A DNA stretch of 59,462 bases from Aeromonas sobria (GTDB taxonomy: Bacteria > Pseudomonadota > Gammaproteobacteria > Enterobacterales > Aeromonadaceae). The stretch's first letter is position 1. Each line of letters opens with the position of its first letter. Shown one piece after another: positions 13,914 through 21,635 of this stretch. Position numbers and translations under genes: made by a program. Where the stretch lies: the NCBI RefSeq assembly GCF_000820145.1, contig NZ_CDBW01000028.1, positions 24,691-84,152 of the forward strand, read 5' to 3'. The notes below the pieces were generated by a model. It did not search any database. It had not been told where the DNA came from and saw nothing but the letters and a program-made list of their open reading frames with translations.

Positions 13914-15131
13914 ATGAGTCGTCATCTCACCCTGTTTGCCCTGTGGCTGCTGCCACTGTGGGCCTGCGCCGCCGATGGCACGAGCGGCCCCCGCTACCTT
14001 ATCGAACAGGGCGCCAGCGCCAATCTGTTGCAAGTTCACCTCACCATGCAGGGTGATCCCCCTTTTACCCTACTCCCCGCCCGCCAGTTGCCGGGCAGTG
14101 CAACGCCGGTTTCCCCCGCGCTGGTCTGCCTTGCAGACAATCAGCCGGTTGCCCTCAACCAGCCCTTCTCTTGCAAGGAGATCGGCTGGCAGATCACTCT
14201 CACACCAGTTCCGGCACAGGGAGCGGATGCCTCGGCCCAACAGTCGCTTCTGTTTGCCCCCAACCAGTGGTTATTGACCGAGTGGGGCAATCTGGTGCGC
14301 CAGCTGGGGAGCCGCCGAGGGGAGATCTGTCTGCCGGATGGCTCCTGCCAACCGCTACCGAGTGTCAACCAGCCGCCGCTGATCCTGCCATTTGGTCTGG
14401 CCACTGTGCCTGTCAACAAGTCAGCTCCGCGGCTGGTGCTGAGCCATGATGAGACCGCCAATCAGCTCGATCTGCCAGCCATGCAGCAGCAACTGAATGA
14501 GATCATCGACTATCTGGCCTTCCAGCTCGATGTGGATCCGCCCACTCACCCGTGGCAACTGGTGTGGCTCGGGCGAGATGTGGCGACCCACTCCCTCGGT
14601 GGAGCCGCCGGGGATCAGGTGTTTGTCGCAAACTACCCCACCATGAATGGCAAGCCGACGCCACAGGCGCCCCTGCGCCTGCTACGCACCTCGGCCCACG
14701 AGGCGGTGCACATCCTCAGCGCTCGCCGCGCTGCTCCACAGCCCACCTGGGTCGAAGAGAGCCTCGCCGAATACCTCGCCATCAAGGCGCTGCGCCGCTT
14801 TCGGCTGCATCAGGTCACGGCGGTCAACGAGCTGGCCGAGCGAGGCAAACAGCTACCCCATAACGAGAGCGGCCTCTATCGGGCAGCTCGCGAGGTGATG
14901 GCGGGCGATCGCTCCTACTACCCGCTCTTTTACGTCAAGGGGAGCGCCTTCTGGGAAGCGCTGGATCGGGAGCTGCAACACAATGACGCCACGCTGGCGC
15001 AACTATTGCCCCAATTGGGCTGGCTGCCGGATGGCCGCTTTGATGCCGCCTCCAATGAGCTGCTTGCCGGCACCATCGGCTCGGATACCTGGCGCCGCCT
15101 CAGCCGCTACTATCTTGGCGAACCACAGTAA
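13914..15131 (+). CDS. secreted HExxH (gluzincin-like) protein of unknown role
   Basis: A 405-residue exported protein. The start MSRHLTLFALWLLPLWACA gives a signal peptide (Cys19 could be a lipid site, but the lipobox is poor). Residues 20-190 are beta-rich without recognised domain. Residues 262-266 are HEAVH, followed by W-V-E-E-S-L-A-E-Y (E281-E286), the zinc site pattern of Peptidase_MA gluzincins. The gene starts seven bases after the HTH gene, so it probably belongs to the same operon. The protease role is predicted from the motif only; no substrate can be proposed. Confidence 0.7.
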   Translation: MSRHLTLFALWLLPLWACAADGTSGPRYLIEQGASANLLQVHLTMQGDPPFTLLPARQLPGSATPVSPALVCLADNQPVALNQPFSCKEIGWQITLTPVPAQGADASAQQSLLFAPNQWLLTEWGNLVRQLGSRRGEICLPDGSCQPLPSVNQPPLILPFGLATVPVNKSAPRLVLSHDETANQLDLPAMQQQLNEIIDYLAFQLDVDPPTHPWQLVWLGRDVATHSLGGAAGDQVFVANYPTMNGKPTPQAPLRLLRTSAHEAVHILSARRAAPQPTWVEESLAEYLAIKALRRFRLHQVTAVNELAERGKQLPHNESGLYRAAREVMAGDRSYYPLFYVKGSAFWEALDRELQHNDATLAQLLPQLGWLPDGRFDAASNELLAGTIGSDTWRRLSRYYLGEPQ

Positions 15132-15156
15132 CACCGCTAACCGCAGCAACGAAAAA

Positions 15157-15176
15157 GGGAGAGCCGTGGCTCTCCC
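15157..15176. terminator. convergent terminator
   Basis: GGGAGAGC-CGTG-GCTCTCCC (with an extra closing pair) is followed on the minus strand by TTTTTC and on the plus strand by TGTTG. It serves the minus-strand MFS gene best and also closes the plus-strand operon. Confidence 0.85.
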
Positions 15177-15208
15177 TGTTGCTAGGTGATGATTCAGATA
15201 GCCCGGTA

Positions 15209-16363
15209 TCAGGCCGGAGCACTCTCCTGCGCAGAGGGCGCAAAGGGGCGCAGCCGCAGGAAGAACACCGGCAACACCACCAGCACCATCAGGAAGAAGA
15301 TGCCGCCGCCGAGGGGCTCGAACAGTACGCCGCAGACTGCCATCAGGGCCGCCACCGTCATGCCGAGGCCCAGGGCCGCATAGAGTGCCTGGGTCGGGAT
15401 CAACTGCTCGGCGGGCAGCTGGCGAGTCATGAAACGCACCGCCCCCAGATGGCTCATGCCGAACGTGACCGCGTGCAGCAGTTGCCCCAGCACCAGCACC
15501 CACAGCTCGGTCGAGGCCCCCAACAATACCCAGCGCACCACACAACCGATGGCACCGGCGATAAAGAGGCTCTGAGCGCCAAAGCGCTGCAAGAACCGCT
15601 TGTCGGCGGCGAACATGCAGATCTCCGCCACTACCCCTAGCGCCCACAGATAACCGATGATGGTGCCGCTATATCCCTGCGCCTTCCAGTAGATGGCACT
15701 GAAGCCGTAATAGGCGGCGTGGCTCCCCTGCAGCAGAGCGGTCAGCAGCAGGAAACGGCGCACCGGTGCGCTGCGCAGGGTTACCAGCAAAGAGGCCTTG
15801 GCCCGCTCGCCCTGGCTATCCTGTGGCGCCGGATAGAGCGGCAGCCAGCTGAGCAGCAGCATCAGTACCAGCCCCGCCACCATGGTGTGCAAAATCCACT
15901 CGCTGCCAAAATTCCCCACCAGCGCCCCCACCAGCGTCGAGGCGACGATAAAGGCAAACGAACCGCACAGCCGCACCTTGCCGTAATCGAGATGAGCCTG
16001 CACCACCATGCGGGTCGCCAGCGCCTCCCCCACCGGCATCAGGGTCGGATAGATAAAGTTCGCCAGCAGGGTCAAGCCCACCAGCCACCAAAGGTTATGA
16101 CTGAGGTAGAAGCCGAGAAACGCCAGCAGACTGAGCAGGGAGAGCAATCGGGTAACCGGCAGCAGATGGCCAGCCCCCTTGATCTGCCCCATCACCATCA
16201 GGTTGCCGGCAAAGCGGATCGCCATCCCAGCCCCCAACAGAAGACCAATCATCTCGGCGCTGACGCCCACCCCCTCCAGCCAGAGCGACCAGAACGGCAA
16301 GTAAGCGCCGTAGACGAAATAGAAGGCGCCGAAAAAGAGCGCTAACCAGGAGAACGCGGGCAT
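15209..16363 (-). CDS. MFS transporter, HcaT / MFS_1-like family
   Basis: A 384-residue, roughly 12-helix inner-membrane transporter. The start MPAFSWLALFFGAFYFVYGAY at 16363 has GAGGA ahead and begins in the first helix. The N-terminal FFGAFYFVYGAYLPFWSLWL and the central YGKVRLCGSFAFIVAS are typical of HcaT (3-phenylpropionate) and the related MFS_1_like family. No aromatic-acid genes are nearby, so the substrate remains open. Confidence 0.82.
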   Translation of the reverse strand: MPAFSWLALFFGAFYFVYGAYLPFWSLWLEGVGVSAEMIGLLLGAGMAIRFAGNLMVMGQIKGAGHLLPVTRLLSLLSLLAFLGFYLSHNLWWLVGLTLLANFIYPTLMPVGEALATRMVVQAHLDYGKVRLCGSFAFIVASTLVGALVGNFGSEWILHTMVAGLVLMLLLSWLPLYPAPQDSQGERAKASLLVTLRSAPVRRFLLLTALLQGSHAAYYGFSAIYWKAQGYSGTIIGYLWALGVVAEICMFAADKRFLQRFGAQSLFIAGAIGCVVRWVLLGASTELWVLVLGQLLHAVTFGMSHLGAVRFMTRQLPAEQLIPTQALYAALGLGMTVAALMAVCGVLFEPLGGGIFFLMVLVVLPVFFLRLRPFAPSAQESAPA

Positions 16364-16533
16364 AGATCCTCTGCAACCGGATGACGGGAGCAGAATGATA
16401 ACCCATCCGCCCCCGCAGATCCCGATGGGGGCCCCACAGAAAAATCGAAAAAACCTCAATAAAATTGAACTATTACCGAAGAAGCAGGGTCTACCTGGTA
16501 ACACCTCCTCCTGGTTAGTGTTGCAATCCTTCC

Positions 16534-16556
16534 ACCCGCCCATGGCGGGTTTCTTT
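16534..16556 (+). terminator. orphan plus-strand terminator
   Basis: ACCCGCC-CAT-GGCGGGT followed by TTCTTTTTTG is a strong intrinsic terminator on the plus strand, but no plus-strand gene precedes it in the 170-base gap. It may end a small RNA or be the remains of a lost gene at the island edge. The rest of 16364-16696 is AT-rich and holds nothing else that I can support. Confidence 0.75.
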
Positions 16557-16696
16557 TTTGTGCCTTAATTACTTTTTCTCATTACCTGGATCTGCATCTC
16601 GCATTCAAATTTAAATCCATCCTCACAACGAAAAATCATCTGGATACAGCACATCTTCAGGCTACCCTGCAACTAAAATTTTTATAACAATAAAAA

Positions 16697-16717
16697 ACAC
16701 CGGCGTTAAGCCGGTGT
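16697..16717 (-). terminator. terminator of the orphan immunity gene (copy A of a repeat)
   Basis: An 8-bp stem ACACCGGC/GCCGGTGT with a five-base loop is followed on the minus strand by TTTTTTATTG. It differs by only one loop base from the hairpin at 20637-20657, so the two are copies of one element at the 3' ends of two immunity genes. Confidence 0.88.
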
Positions 16718-16764
16718 CAGGTGATAACTATATCTATACACTCACTATTTCACAACCACGGCAA

Positions 16765-17170
16765 TCAAAAACAATCCTCGTAATTTTCCAATGCCTGAGA
16801 GAAATCAAACTTCTTTCCTTTAGCATTTATATAAAAAACATTGTCAAAGTTAGCAGCTTGGTAACCAAAGTGATACCGCCCATTAACTTTGCCATCAATT
16901 ATTTCAACCCAGTCACTATTAACAGCATATGGTCGACCTTCGTCATTCGTCTCTTCTTCAGAATTCACTTGAACTATAGTTATTTTATCTTTATTTTTCC
17001 CATATTGAACATATCCTCCAACCCAACCCACAGTGGAGGTCCACATCATTCGCATTTTAATTTTACCATCGGGACTAACAAAGCATCGATAGTCTACTCC
17101 GACATCTTCAGCATGGCAGACAGAAGACAGAAGACAGCATAATAAAAATCAAGGCTAAACATTTTTTCAT
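16765..17170 (-). pseudogene. orphan immunity-like gene, frameshifted by a 7-bp tandem duplication
   Basis: From ATG at 17170 the frame reads MKKCLALIFIMLSSV and then stops after a few more codons. The cause is visible: CAGAAGA is present twice in tandem at 17121-17134 (plus strand). Removing one copy gives one open frame of 132 codons with an ideal signal peptide (MKKCLALIFIMLSSVCHA, then EDVGVDYRC). It runs on to FDNVFYINAKGKKFDFSQAL and ENYEDCF. Without the repair only the last 96 codons are open. It begins five bases after the stop of a truncated toxin-like frame (17176-17337), as expected of an immunity gene. AT-rich and of no recognised family; the immunity role is inferred from position and export signal. 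Confidence 0.65.
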
Positions 17171-17175
17171 TTCAC

Positions 17176-17337
17176 TTACTCTAGAGTTACAACTCGCTGT
17201 TCAACAAATTTTCGCCAATCTCGACAAAGCCGTCCATACCACTTTTTACCAGTCTTCTGCTGAGTAAATGGTTGTACATCTAGCAGGGTCAAAAATATTG
17301 GGTATCCCAGATTTTTCCACCGCACGGACTTACTGGA
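17176..17337 (-). pseudogene. C-terminal stump of a lost effector
   Basis: A 53-codon frame without a start codon, reading SSKSVRWKNLGYPIFLTLL, then DVQPFTQQKTGKKWYGRLC and RDWRKFVEQRVVTLE-stop. It ends five bases before the orphan immunity start, the same tight spacing as the intact pairs upstream. It is rich in Trp and Lys/Arg and reads like a folded C-terminal toxin segment. I do not recognise the family. The 5' end is cut near a sequence (17299-17316) that recurs in front of tseP. Confidence 0.5.
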
Positions 17338-17404
17338 TCAATGTTTCCCCATAATGGATGCCTAGACTGAATTTGTTACTGGAGAACTACCGACAAAATA
17401 AGAG

Positions 17405-17427
17405 AAGCGGCTTGGATAGGCCGCTTC
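17405..17427 (-). terminator. terminator after tsiP
   Basis: AAGCGGC-N8/9-GCCGCTT lies 120 bases downstream of the tsiP stop; T residues on the minus side are sparse (CTCTTAT), so it may be partly a transcript-stabilising hairpin. The gap 17428-17545 also holds a T10/A7 tract (17455-17470) but no gene. Confidence 0.55.
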
Positions 17428-17545
17428 CTTCTATATTTCTTGCCTAATATGCTGTTTTTTTTTAAAAAAAGAGCTGATATACTATACAGCCATCTGATGG
17501 GCACAAAGCTGATGCAGCGCCTTCCTTAGCCATTAGCCTTGCCTG

Positions 17546-17950
17546 TCAAGGTAAATCATGAATGAATTGAATCTCATTATTCAAAAAAAACACTCTTTCC
17601 TTTGTTACATTCATAAGGCATTTTTTAATTTCTATCAGTTGAGCGATAGAACTGTCTTCAAAGAAAGCACCCCTTGCGTTACACTGAGCATCTCTGATCT
17701 TAATCCAATACCTTTGGGATTGAACCAGTTGACTCCAGTATTTTTCTTTAGATGGTTTATCATAACCATTAGATAACAATGCAGACTTTAAATTATTATA
17801 TGTTTTGTTTAACTCAGTATCAGCTTGTTTTGATTTACTTTCATAACAAGCAGCAAGATTGGTAGCTGGCACAGAGATATCACAGTTACTATCGGTGTTT
17901 GAAAAAACATTCAATGATATAAAAAATAGGACAAAAGATAATCTTCTCAC
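17546..17950 (-). CDS. tsiP: LprI/DUF1311-family periplasmic protein, predicted immunity to the TseP-like effector
   Basis: A 134-residue exported protein. GTG start at 17950 with GGAG seven bases ahead, two bases after the effector stop, so the pair is translationally linked. MRRLSFVLFFISLNVFS is a signal peptide. The mature part has the LprI/DUF1311 pattern: CDI...ATNLAACYESKSKQADTELN, then KEKYWSQLVQSQRYWIKIRD, AQCNARG and IEIKKCL, with four to five cysteines. LprI is known as a lysozyme inhibitor, which fits protection from the muramidase domain of the effector upstream. AT-rich compared with the backbone. The immunity role follows from family and position. Confidence 0.82.
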   Translation of the reverse strand: MRRLSFVLFFISLNVFSNTDSNCDISVPATNLAACYESKSKQADTELNKTYNNLKSALLSNGYDKPSKEKYWSQLVQSQRYWIKIRDAQCNARGAFFEDSSIAQLIEIKKCLMNVTKERVFFLNNEIQFIHDLP

Positions 17951-17952
17951 AG

Positions 17953-20490
17953 TTATTCTCCAATTAGGTATTTAGCTCTTTTACGCCCTGGCTCATATTG
18001 GTTCAAGGTGGGGTTGTTTTTGATGTAATCGGCGTATTTTCTTCTATCATTTAACATGCCATAGATCATGGGCTTGGGGCCTTTCGTAAACCCCTGATAA
18101 ACTAAATCAACAATAACATCTTTAACCTTATCGTCTAAACTTTCCCAATTGGTTTTATCAGATATAGATACACCTGGGATATTAGCATCATTAATACTTT
18201 GAGCTGTAGTCCAGCGCTCATAGTTTGATTTTGCCCTGAGAACATAATCAGGATATATTTTTTCAAATAAACGATGTTGTGACTTCCTATTTATTAAGGT
18301 CGAACTTTTATTTGCCGAAACAAAATTAGATGCAGCCCCCCCTTTGATTCCTGCACCATCAGATATTAATGAGGCGATATTATCAGGAACCCCAGAGTCA
18401 GATAAATCACGGTATACTTCTTCTTTTGAGCGACTTCCAATATCATATCCACGACCAATGGTTACACCAGATTCACTATTACCTGGCCAATGGATTTTTC
18501 TTGAGAAGAACATACTATTTTCAACATCATTTCCTTCTGCGTCAAATGTAAGCTGCCCCTTAGTAACTATGAGCCATTTTTCATCCATTTCATCATCAGA
18601 GACAGGATCAGCCACCAACCCCATCATCCCAGCAGGATGAATAAACCAAGGTTGGGTATCACGCAATATCGCGCTGGCATCTTCCATCCACGCCATATTG
18701 TTGTGTACCTGCGTCGCATATTCATAGAGCTTCTGCTGCTCAGCCAACTCCTGCTTGAGACGCGGCCAATCTCCCGGCTTTACCCATTCGCTTTTGTGCT
18801 TGATAAACAACATGCACAACTTGCCCGCCAGTTCCTCATCGGCCAGCGCGGCCTTGATATCATTGCCGCTCAGGGTGCCATCGTTATCCCTGTCTGTCAC
18901 CAGCTTGTCATAGAGGGTGCTGAAAAACTCACCTCCTTCTTTGCCTTCGGTATCAGCCTTGTCTAAAAATCCATCTGGGTCACTGCTGCCATCGACCAGC
19001 TTGACGCCCAGCTTGTGCCAGTCATGCTGACTGACTACTTCAACATCTCCGCCCTGCAACACAAACTCGCCTGCCAACTCCCCGTCAGCCGCAGTTCGCT
19101 CACGCACCTTCACAAAGTTGTTGGCACCGTGAGTGACAATATCAGACTCTTTCACCGCCAACGGTAAGACCAGTGGCCCATAGACGGCCACATCGTTAAA
19201 ACCATGCTGGCTATCGTTGATGAGGCGATAGGTGGTCACCTCTTTTTTTACCAGCAGGTAACCTTGGCCACCGGTGACCCGCGCCTTGTTATTGATGCAA
19301 TCTTCAAGCGCCTGTTTGTCGCTCTCTGCCACAAACACCTCAAAGTGCACGGCTTTGCTGTCTGCGTCTTTCTCGAAACCGCTGGCACCGGCAGTGGCTA
19401 GCTCATGCTCACCCCAATGACCGATGATCTCTCCGGCCTGCACCGGTATCGGATTTGCGCTGCGGTTAACAACCGGCGCATCGTCTTTGAATTCGACTGG
19501 GGTACTCGGTTCAGCGGCCAGTCTGGCACCCATCTTGCTTTTTGCCAGCCAGCCAACGGCACCTTTGCCAGCATTGGTCATCACCTGACTGGCGCTATCT
19601 TTGACTGTGCCGCTACCCGTCTTGAACACCTGTACTTTACGAAACTCTGTCGTGCCGCCATTGAGGTTCACCATCTGTGGCGGCTCACCAGATATCACAA
19701 CCTCACTACCTGCAGGCAACCCCAAGCTCTCGGCTGTGGTGTCAGCGCTTTTACGTAGCCATGTATTACCAGGGATCTTATAGCGAGCAGGCTTGCCTTC
19801 CGGTGGCGTCATCCATGTCGGCTTCTGTGGAAATGCCTGCTGTAATTGGCTTGCCGCAATATGGAACAGGCTGTCTGGGTCATCAACGTAGTGCACCAGA
19901 TAGTAATCGTGGGGCTCATCTTTGTGGTTAAGCAGGTTCTTCACTTCCTGGTCGACCAACTTCACTTCAGCACCCCTTTTCGCATAGATTGGTTTATCGC
20001 CAGACAGCCGACGTATCAGCTTGGGAGGAGTTCCCTCTACCACCGGTTTATAGGTGGACACACCTGTCCCCTTGACCGTTACTCGCGCAGCCTCGGGACT
20101 GTTGTAGCTGTTCTCACAGGCGATGTGCATGTAGAGGATGTAGAAGGTCAGGCGATTCTTGCTCTGCTCACCGGCTTCGTAGCAATGACGTACCAGACAA
20201 AACGAAGGGGAGGTATACAAGTCAATCTTTCCCTCAGGCTTGCCCTCTTCGGTGCTACGGGTCGCCTTGGCTGGTTTGGTCGCCAGTCGGTAGGCCACGA
20301 TCTCCCCGTCAGCAATCGCGCGCACAGCGCCGCTCGGGTGCCAGCCCCCTTTCTCAGTGAGGTGGATGCCACCGTGCCATATGCGGTTGCGACCAATCAG
20401 GAAGGTGCCGCTCTTGAGACTGTTGATCTTCTCGATAAAGGCATAGAGGGAGGCCATCTCGCTGGGGGAGTTGCCTCCCCCAGCTGTCAT
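17953..20490 (-). CDS. tseP: T6SS effector, M23-type amidase plus pesticin/T4-like lysozyme (TseP homologue)
   Basis: An 845-residue peptidoglycan-degrading effector, the same length and two-part layout as I recall for TseP of A. dhakensis (N-terminal amidase about 1-600, C-terminal lysozyme about 604-845). The N-part is an M23-like fold split by an insertion: WHGGIHL, VRAIADGEIVAYR and FYILYMHI in residues 38-130, then an SH3-like stretch (NTWLRKSADTTAESLGLPAG), then GEIIGHWGEHE and AVHFEVFV. An EF-hand loop DRDNDGTLSGND follows. The C-part has IHWPGNSESGVTIGRGYDIG, the pesticin/T4-lysozyme-like signature. The ATG overlaps (ATGA) the stop of a truncated upstream frame. Delivered to the rival's periplasm presumably by the VgrG encoded upstream. 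Confidence 0.88.
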   Translation of the reverse strand: MTAGGGNSPSEMASLYAFIEKINSLKSGTFLIGRNRIWHGGIHLTEKGGWHPSGAVRAIADGEIVAYRLATKPAKATRSTEEGKPEGKIDLYTSPSFCLVRHCYEAGEQSKNRLTFYILYMHIACENSYNSPEAARVTVKGTGVSTYKPVVEGTPPKLIRRLSGDKPIYAKRGAEVKLVDQEVKNLLNHKDEPHDYYLVHYVDDPDSLFHIAASQLQQAFPQKPTWMTPPEGKPARYKIPGNTWLRKSADTTAESLGLPAGSEVVISGEPPQMVNLNGGTTEFRKVQVFKTGSGTVKDSASQVMTNAGKGAVGWLAKSKMGARLAAEPSTPVEFKDDAPVVNRSANPIPVQAGEIIGHWGEHELATAGASGFEKDADSKAVHFEVFVAESDKQALEDCINNKARVTGGQGYLLVKKEVTTYRLINDSQHGFNDVAVYGPLVLPLAVKESDIVTHGANNFVKVRERTAADGELAGEFVLQGGDVEVVSQHDWHKLGVKLVDGSSDPDGFLDKADTEGKEGGEFFSTLYDKLVTDRDNDGTLSGNDIKAALADEELAGKLCMLFIKHKSEWVKPGDWPRLKQELAEQQKLYEYATQVHNNMAWMEDASAILRDTQPWFIHPAGMMGLVADPVSDDEMDEKWLIVTKGQLTFDAEGNDVENSMFFSRKIHWPGNSESGVTIGRGYDIGSRSKEEVYRDLSDSGVPDNIASLISDGAGIKGGAASNFVSANKSSTLINRKSQHRLFEKIYPDYVLRAKSNYERWTTAQSINDANIPGVSISDKTNWESLDDKVKDVIVDLVYQGFTKGPKPMIYGMLNDRRKYADYIKNNPTLNQYEPGRKRAKYLIGE

Positions 20491-20645
20491 CCCTGATCTT
20501 TAAAAAGCGACTGCGGTGATAACAGGCCAAACAACGCCTTGCTCAGGAAGGTGGGTGTCCCAGATTTTTGGTTCTCAGAGAGAAAAACCAAGAAAGATAG
20601 TGATACTGCCGCTGTTGCATGATCTTGGACATAACAACACCGGCC
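20487..20645 (-). pseudogene. 3' fragment of a lost gene directly upstream of tseP
   Basis: A 52-codon open frame without start, ending NQKSGTPTFLSKALFGLL, then SPQSLFKDQG-stop. Its stop overlaps the tseP start codon (ATGA), the sign of a formerly coupled gene, perhaps the end of the VgrG or adaptor that once preceded tseP. The frame is closed on its 5' side by a stop inside the terminator hairpin of the preceding immunity gene. I do not recognise its family. Confidence 0.4.
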
Positions 20646-20657
20646 TTAAGCCGGTGT
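20637..20657 (-). terminator. terminator-like hairpin after the 20727 immunity gene (copy B of a repeat)
   Basis: An 8-bp stem ACACCGGC/GCCGGTGT (extendable by two more pairs) with loop CTTAA on the plus strand. It is the same element as 16697-16717 except for one loop base, but lacks a good T-run on the minus side. It marks the junction between the first effector module and the tseP module. Confidence 0.65.
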
Positions 20658-20726
20658 TGGGGATTTTATAGGGAAGTAAAACATCACCAATGCATTCAAA
20701 TGAGTGCATTGTATGTAGCATTAATT

Positions 20727-21617
20727 TCAATCTGGAAAACTATTTATTTCTATATTGACTATATCACCATTCTCTTTAAAGCTAACTTGCGTTTCCCCCC
20801 CCGCCATGGAACTAAGCAACTTAATAGAGTTCTTTGCCGGTATTGTATATGTAATAGATATAACACCCGATTTTCCCGTATCTTTTGAAGACATAATTGT
20901 AAACTCATTCGATTTTTCACTATGACTCCGAGAAATAACCTCTTTATAGCTAGGAAGAAGAGAGCTCCACCCATTATCATTGCCTGAGCTATTTACATAA
21001 AATTGTTCGTATGCAGAATATAGAGTTCCATTATATACGCAGTGATCATTCCTTTCATAATCCCCCCCCCTAATAACAGTACAAACTATATCACCAATGT
21101 TGTATTTTTCTTTATCAGAGACAGCTGTGGAGATGTGTTTATCACTGGATGTATAAATAACACTCCATCCATTATTATAAAAAATAAGATCAGTTCCTAT
21201 TTTTATGGCAAAGTGGTATAAGAAGTCACATTCACTCTCACCACCGGGGAGTGACTCAGCGCGAGTGATAAAATCAATTTCGCTATCTTGTACCTTTTTA
21301 TATTCCCCATCATCTCCTGTATTTTCTTTTACATGGTGAATACTATCTAAATCAGACTGCCCTCTTTTCTTAGGCAGATCAGATCGCACATTAACTTTGC
21401 ATACACCAGGAATAGAAATAACACCATCATCCAACATGATCTTGCTATGTAGCATAGCTTCCTTTAAAGCAATATCTTTACTCTCAGATAAGGTCAAGTT
21501 ACCGGTTTCTTCTGATGTAATATTTTTATCTGCAACTTTCTTGAAAAAATATTCCTCTGCATGACCAGCAAAGGAAAGAAACATTAAAAATGAGACCAGC
21601 CATATATTAAAATGCAT
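20727..21617 (-). CDS. periplasmic protein, predicted immunity to the M23/GH24 effector
   Basis: A 296-residue exported protein of no recognised family. ATG at 21617 has AGGGGG ahead; the signal peptide is MHFNIWLVSFLMFLSFAGHA, then EEYFFKK. It follows the M23/GH24 effector after 18 bases, the normal place of the cognate immunity gene. Low G+C compared with the backbone. Two long G runs sit in the coding strand: G9 (21062-21070) in VIRGGDYE and G8 (20795-20802) in SMAGGETQ. The frame is open through both as sequenced, but a one-base change in either would truncate the protein. The role is inferred from position and export only. Confidence 0.7.
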   Translation of the reverse strand: MHFNIWLVSFLMFLSFAGHAEEYFFKKVADKNITSEETGNLTLSESKDIALKEAMLHSKIMLDDGVISIPGVCKVNVRSDLPKKRGQSDLDSIHHVKENTGDDGEYKKVQDSEIDFITRAESLPGGESECDFLYHFAIKIGTDLIFYNNGWSVIYTSSDKHISTAVSDKEKYNIGDIVCTVIRGGDYERNDHCVYNGTLYSAYEQFYVNSSGNDNGWSSLLPSYKEVISRSHSEKSNEFTIMSSKDTGKSGVISITYTIPAKNSIKLLSSMAGGETQVSFKENGDIVNIEINSFPD

Positions 21618-21635
21618 CAAATACCCCCTGGAGCA

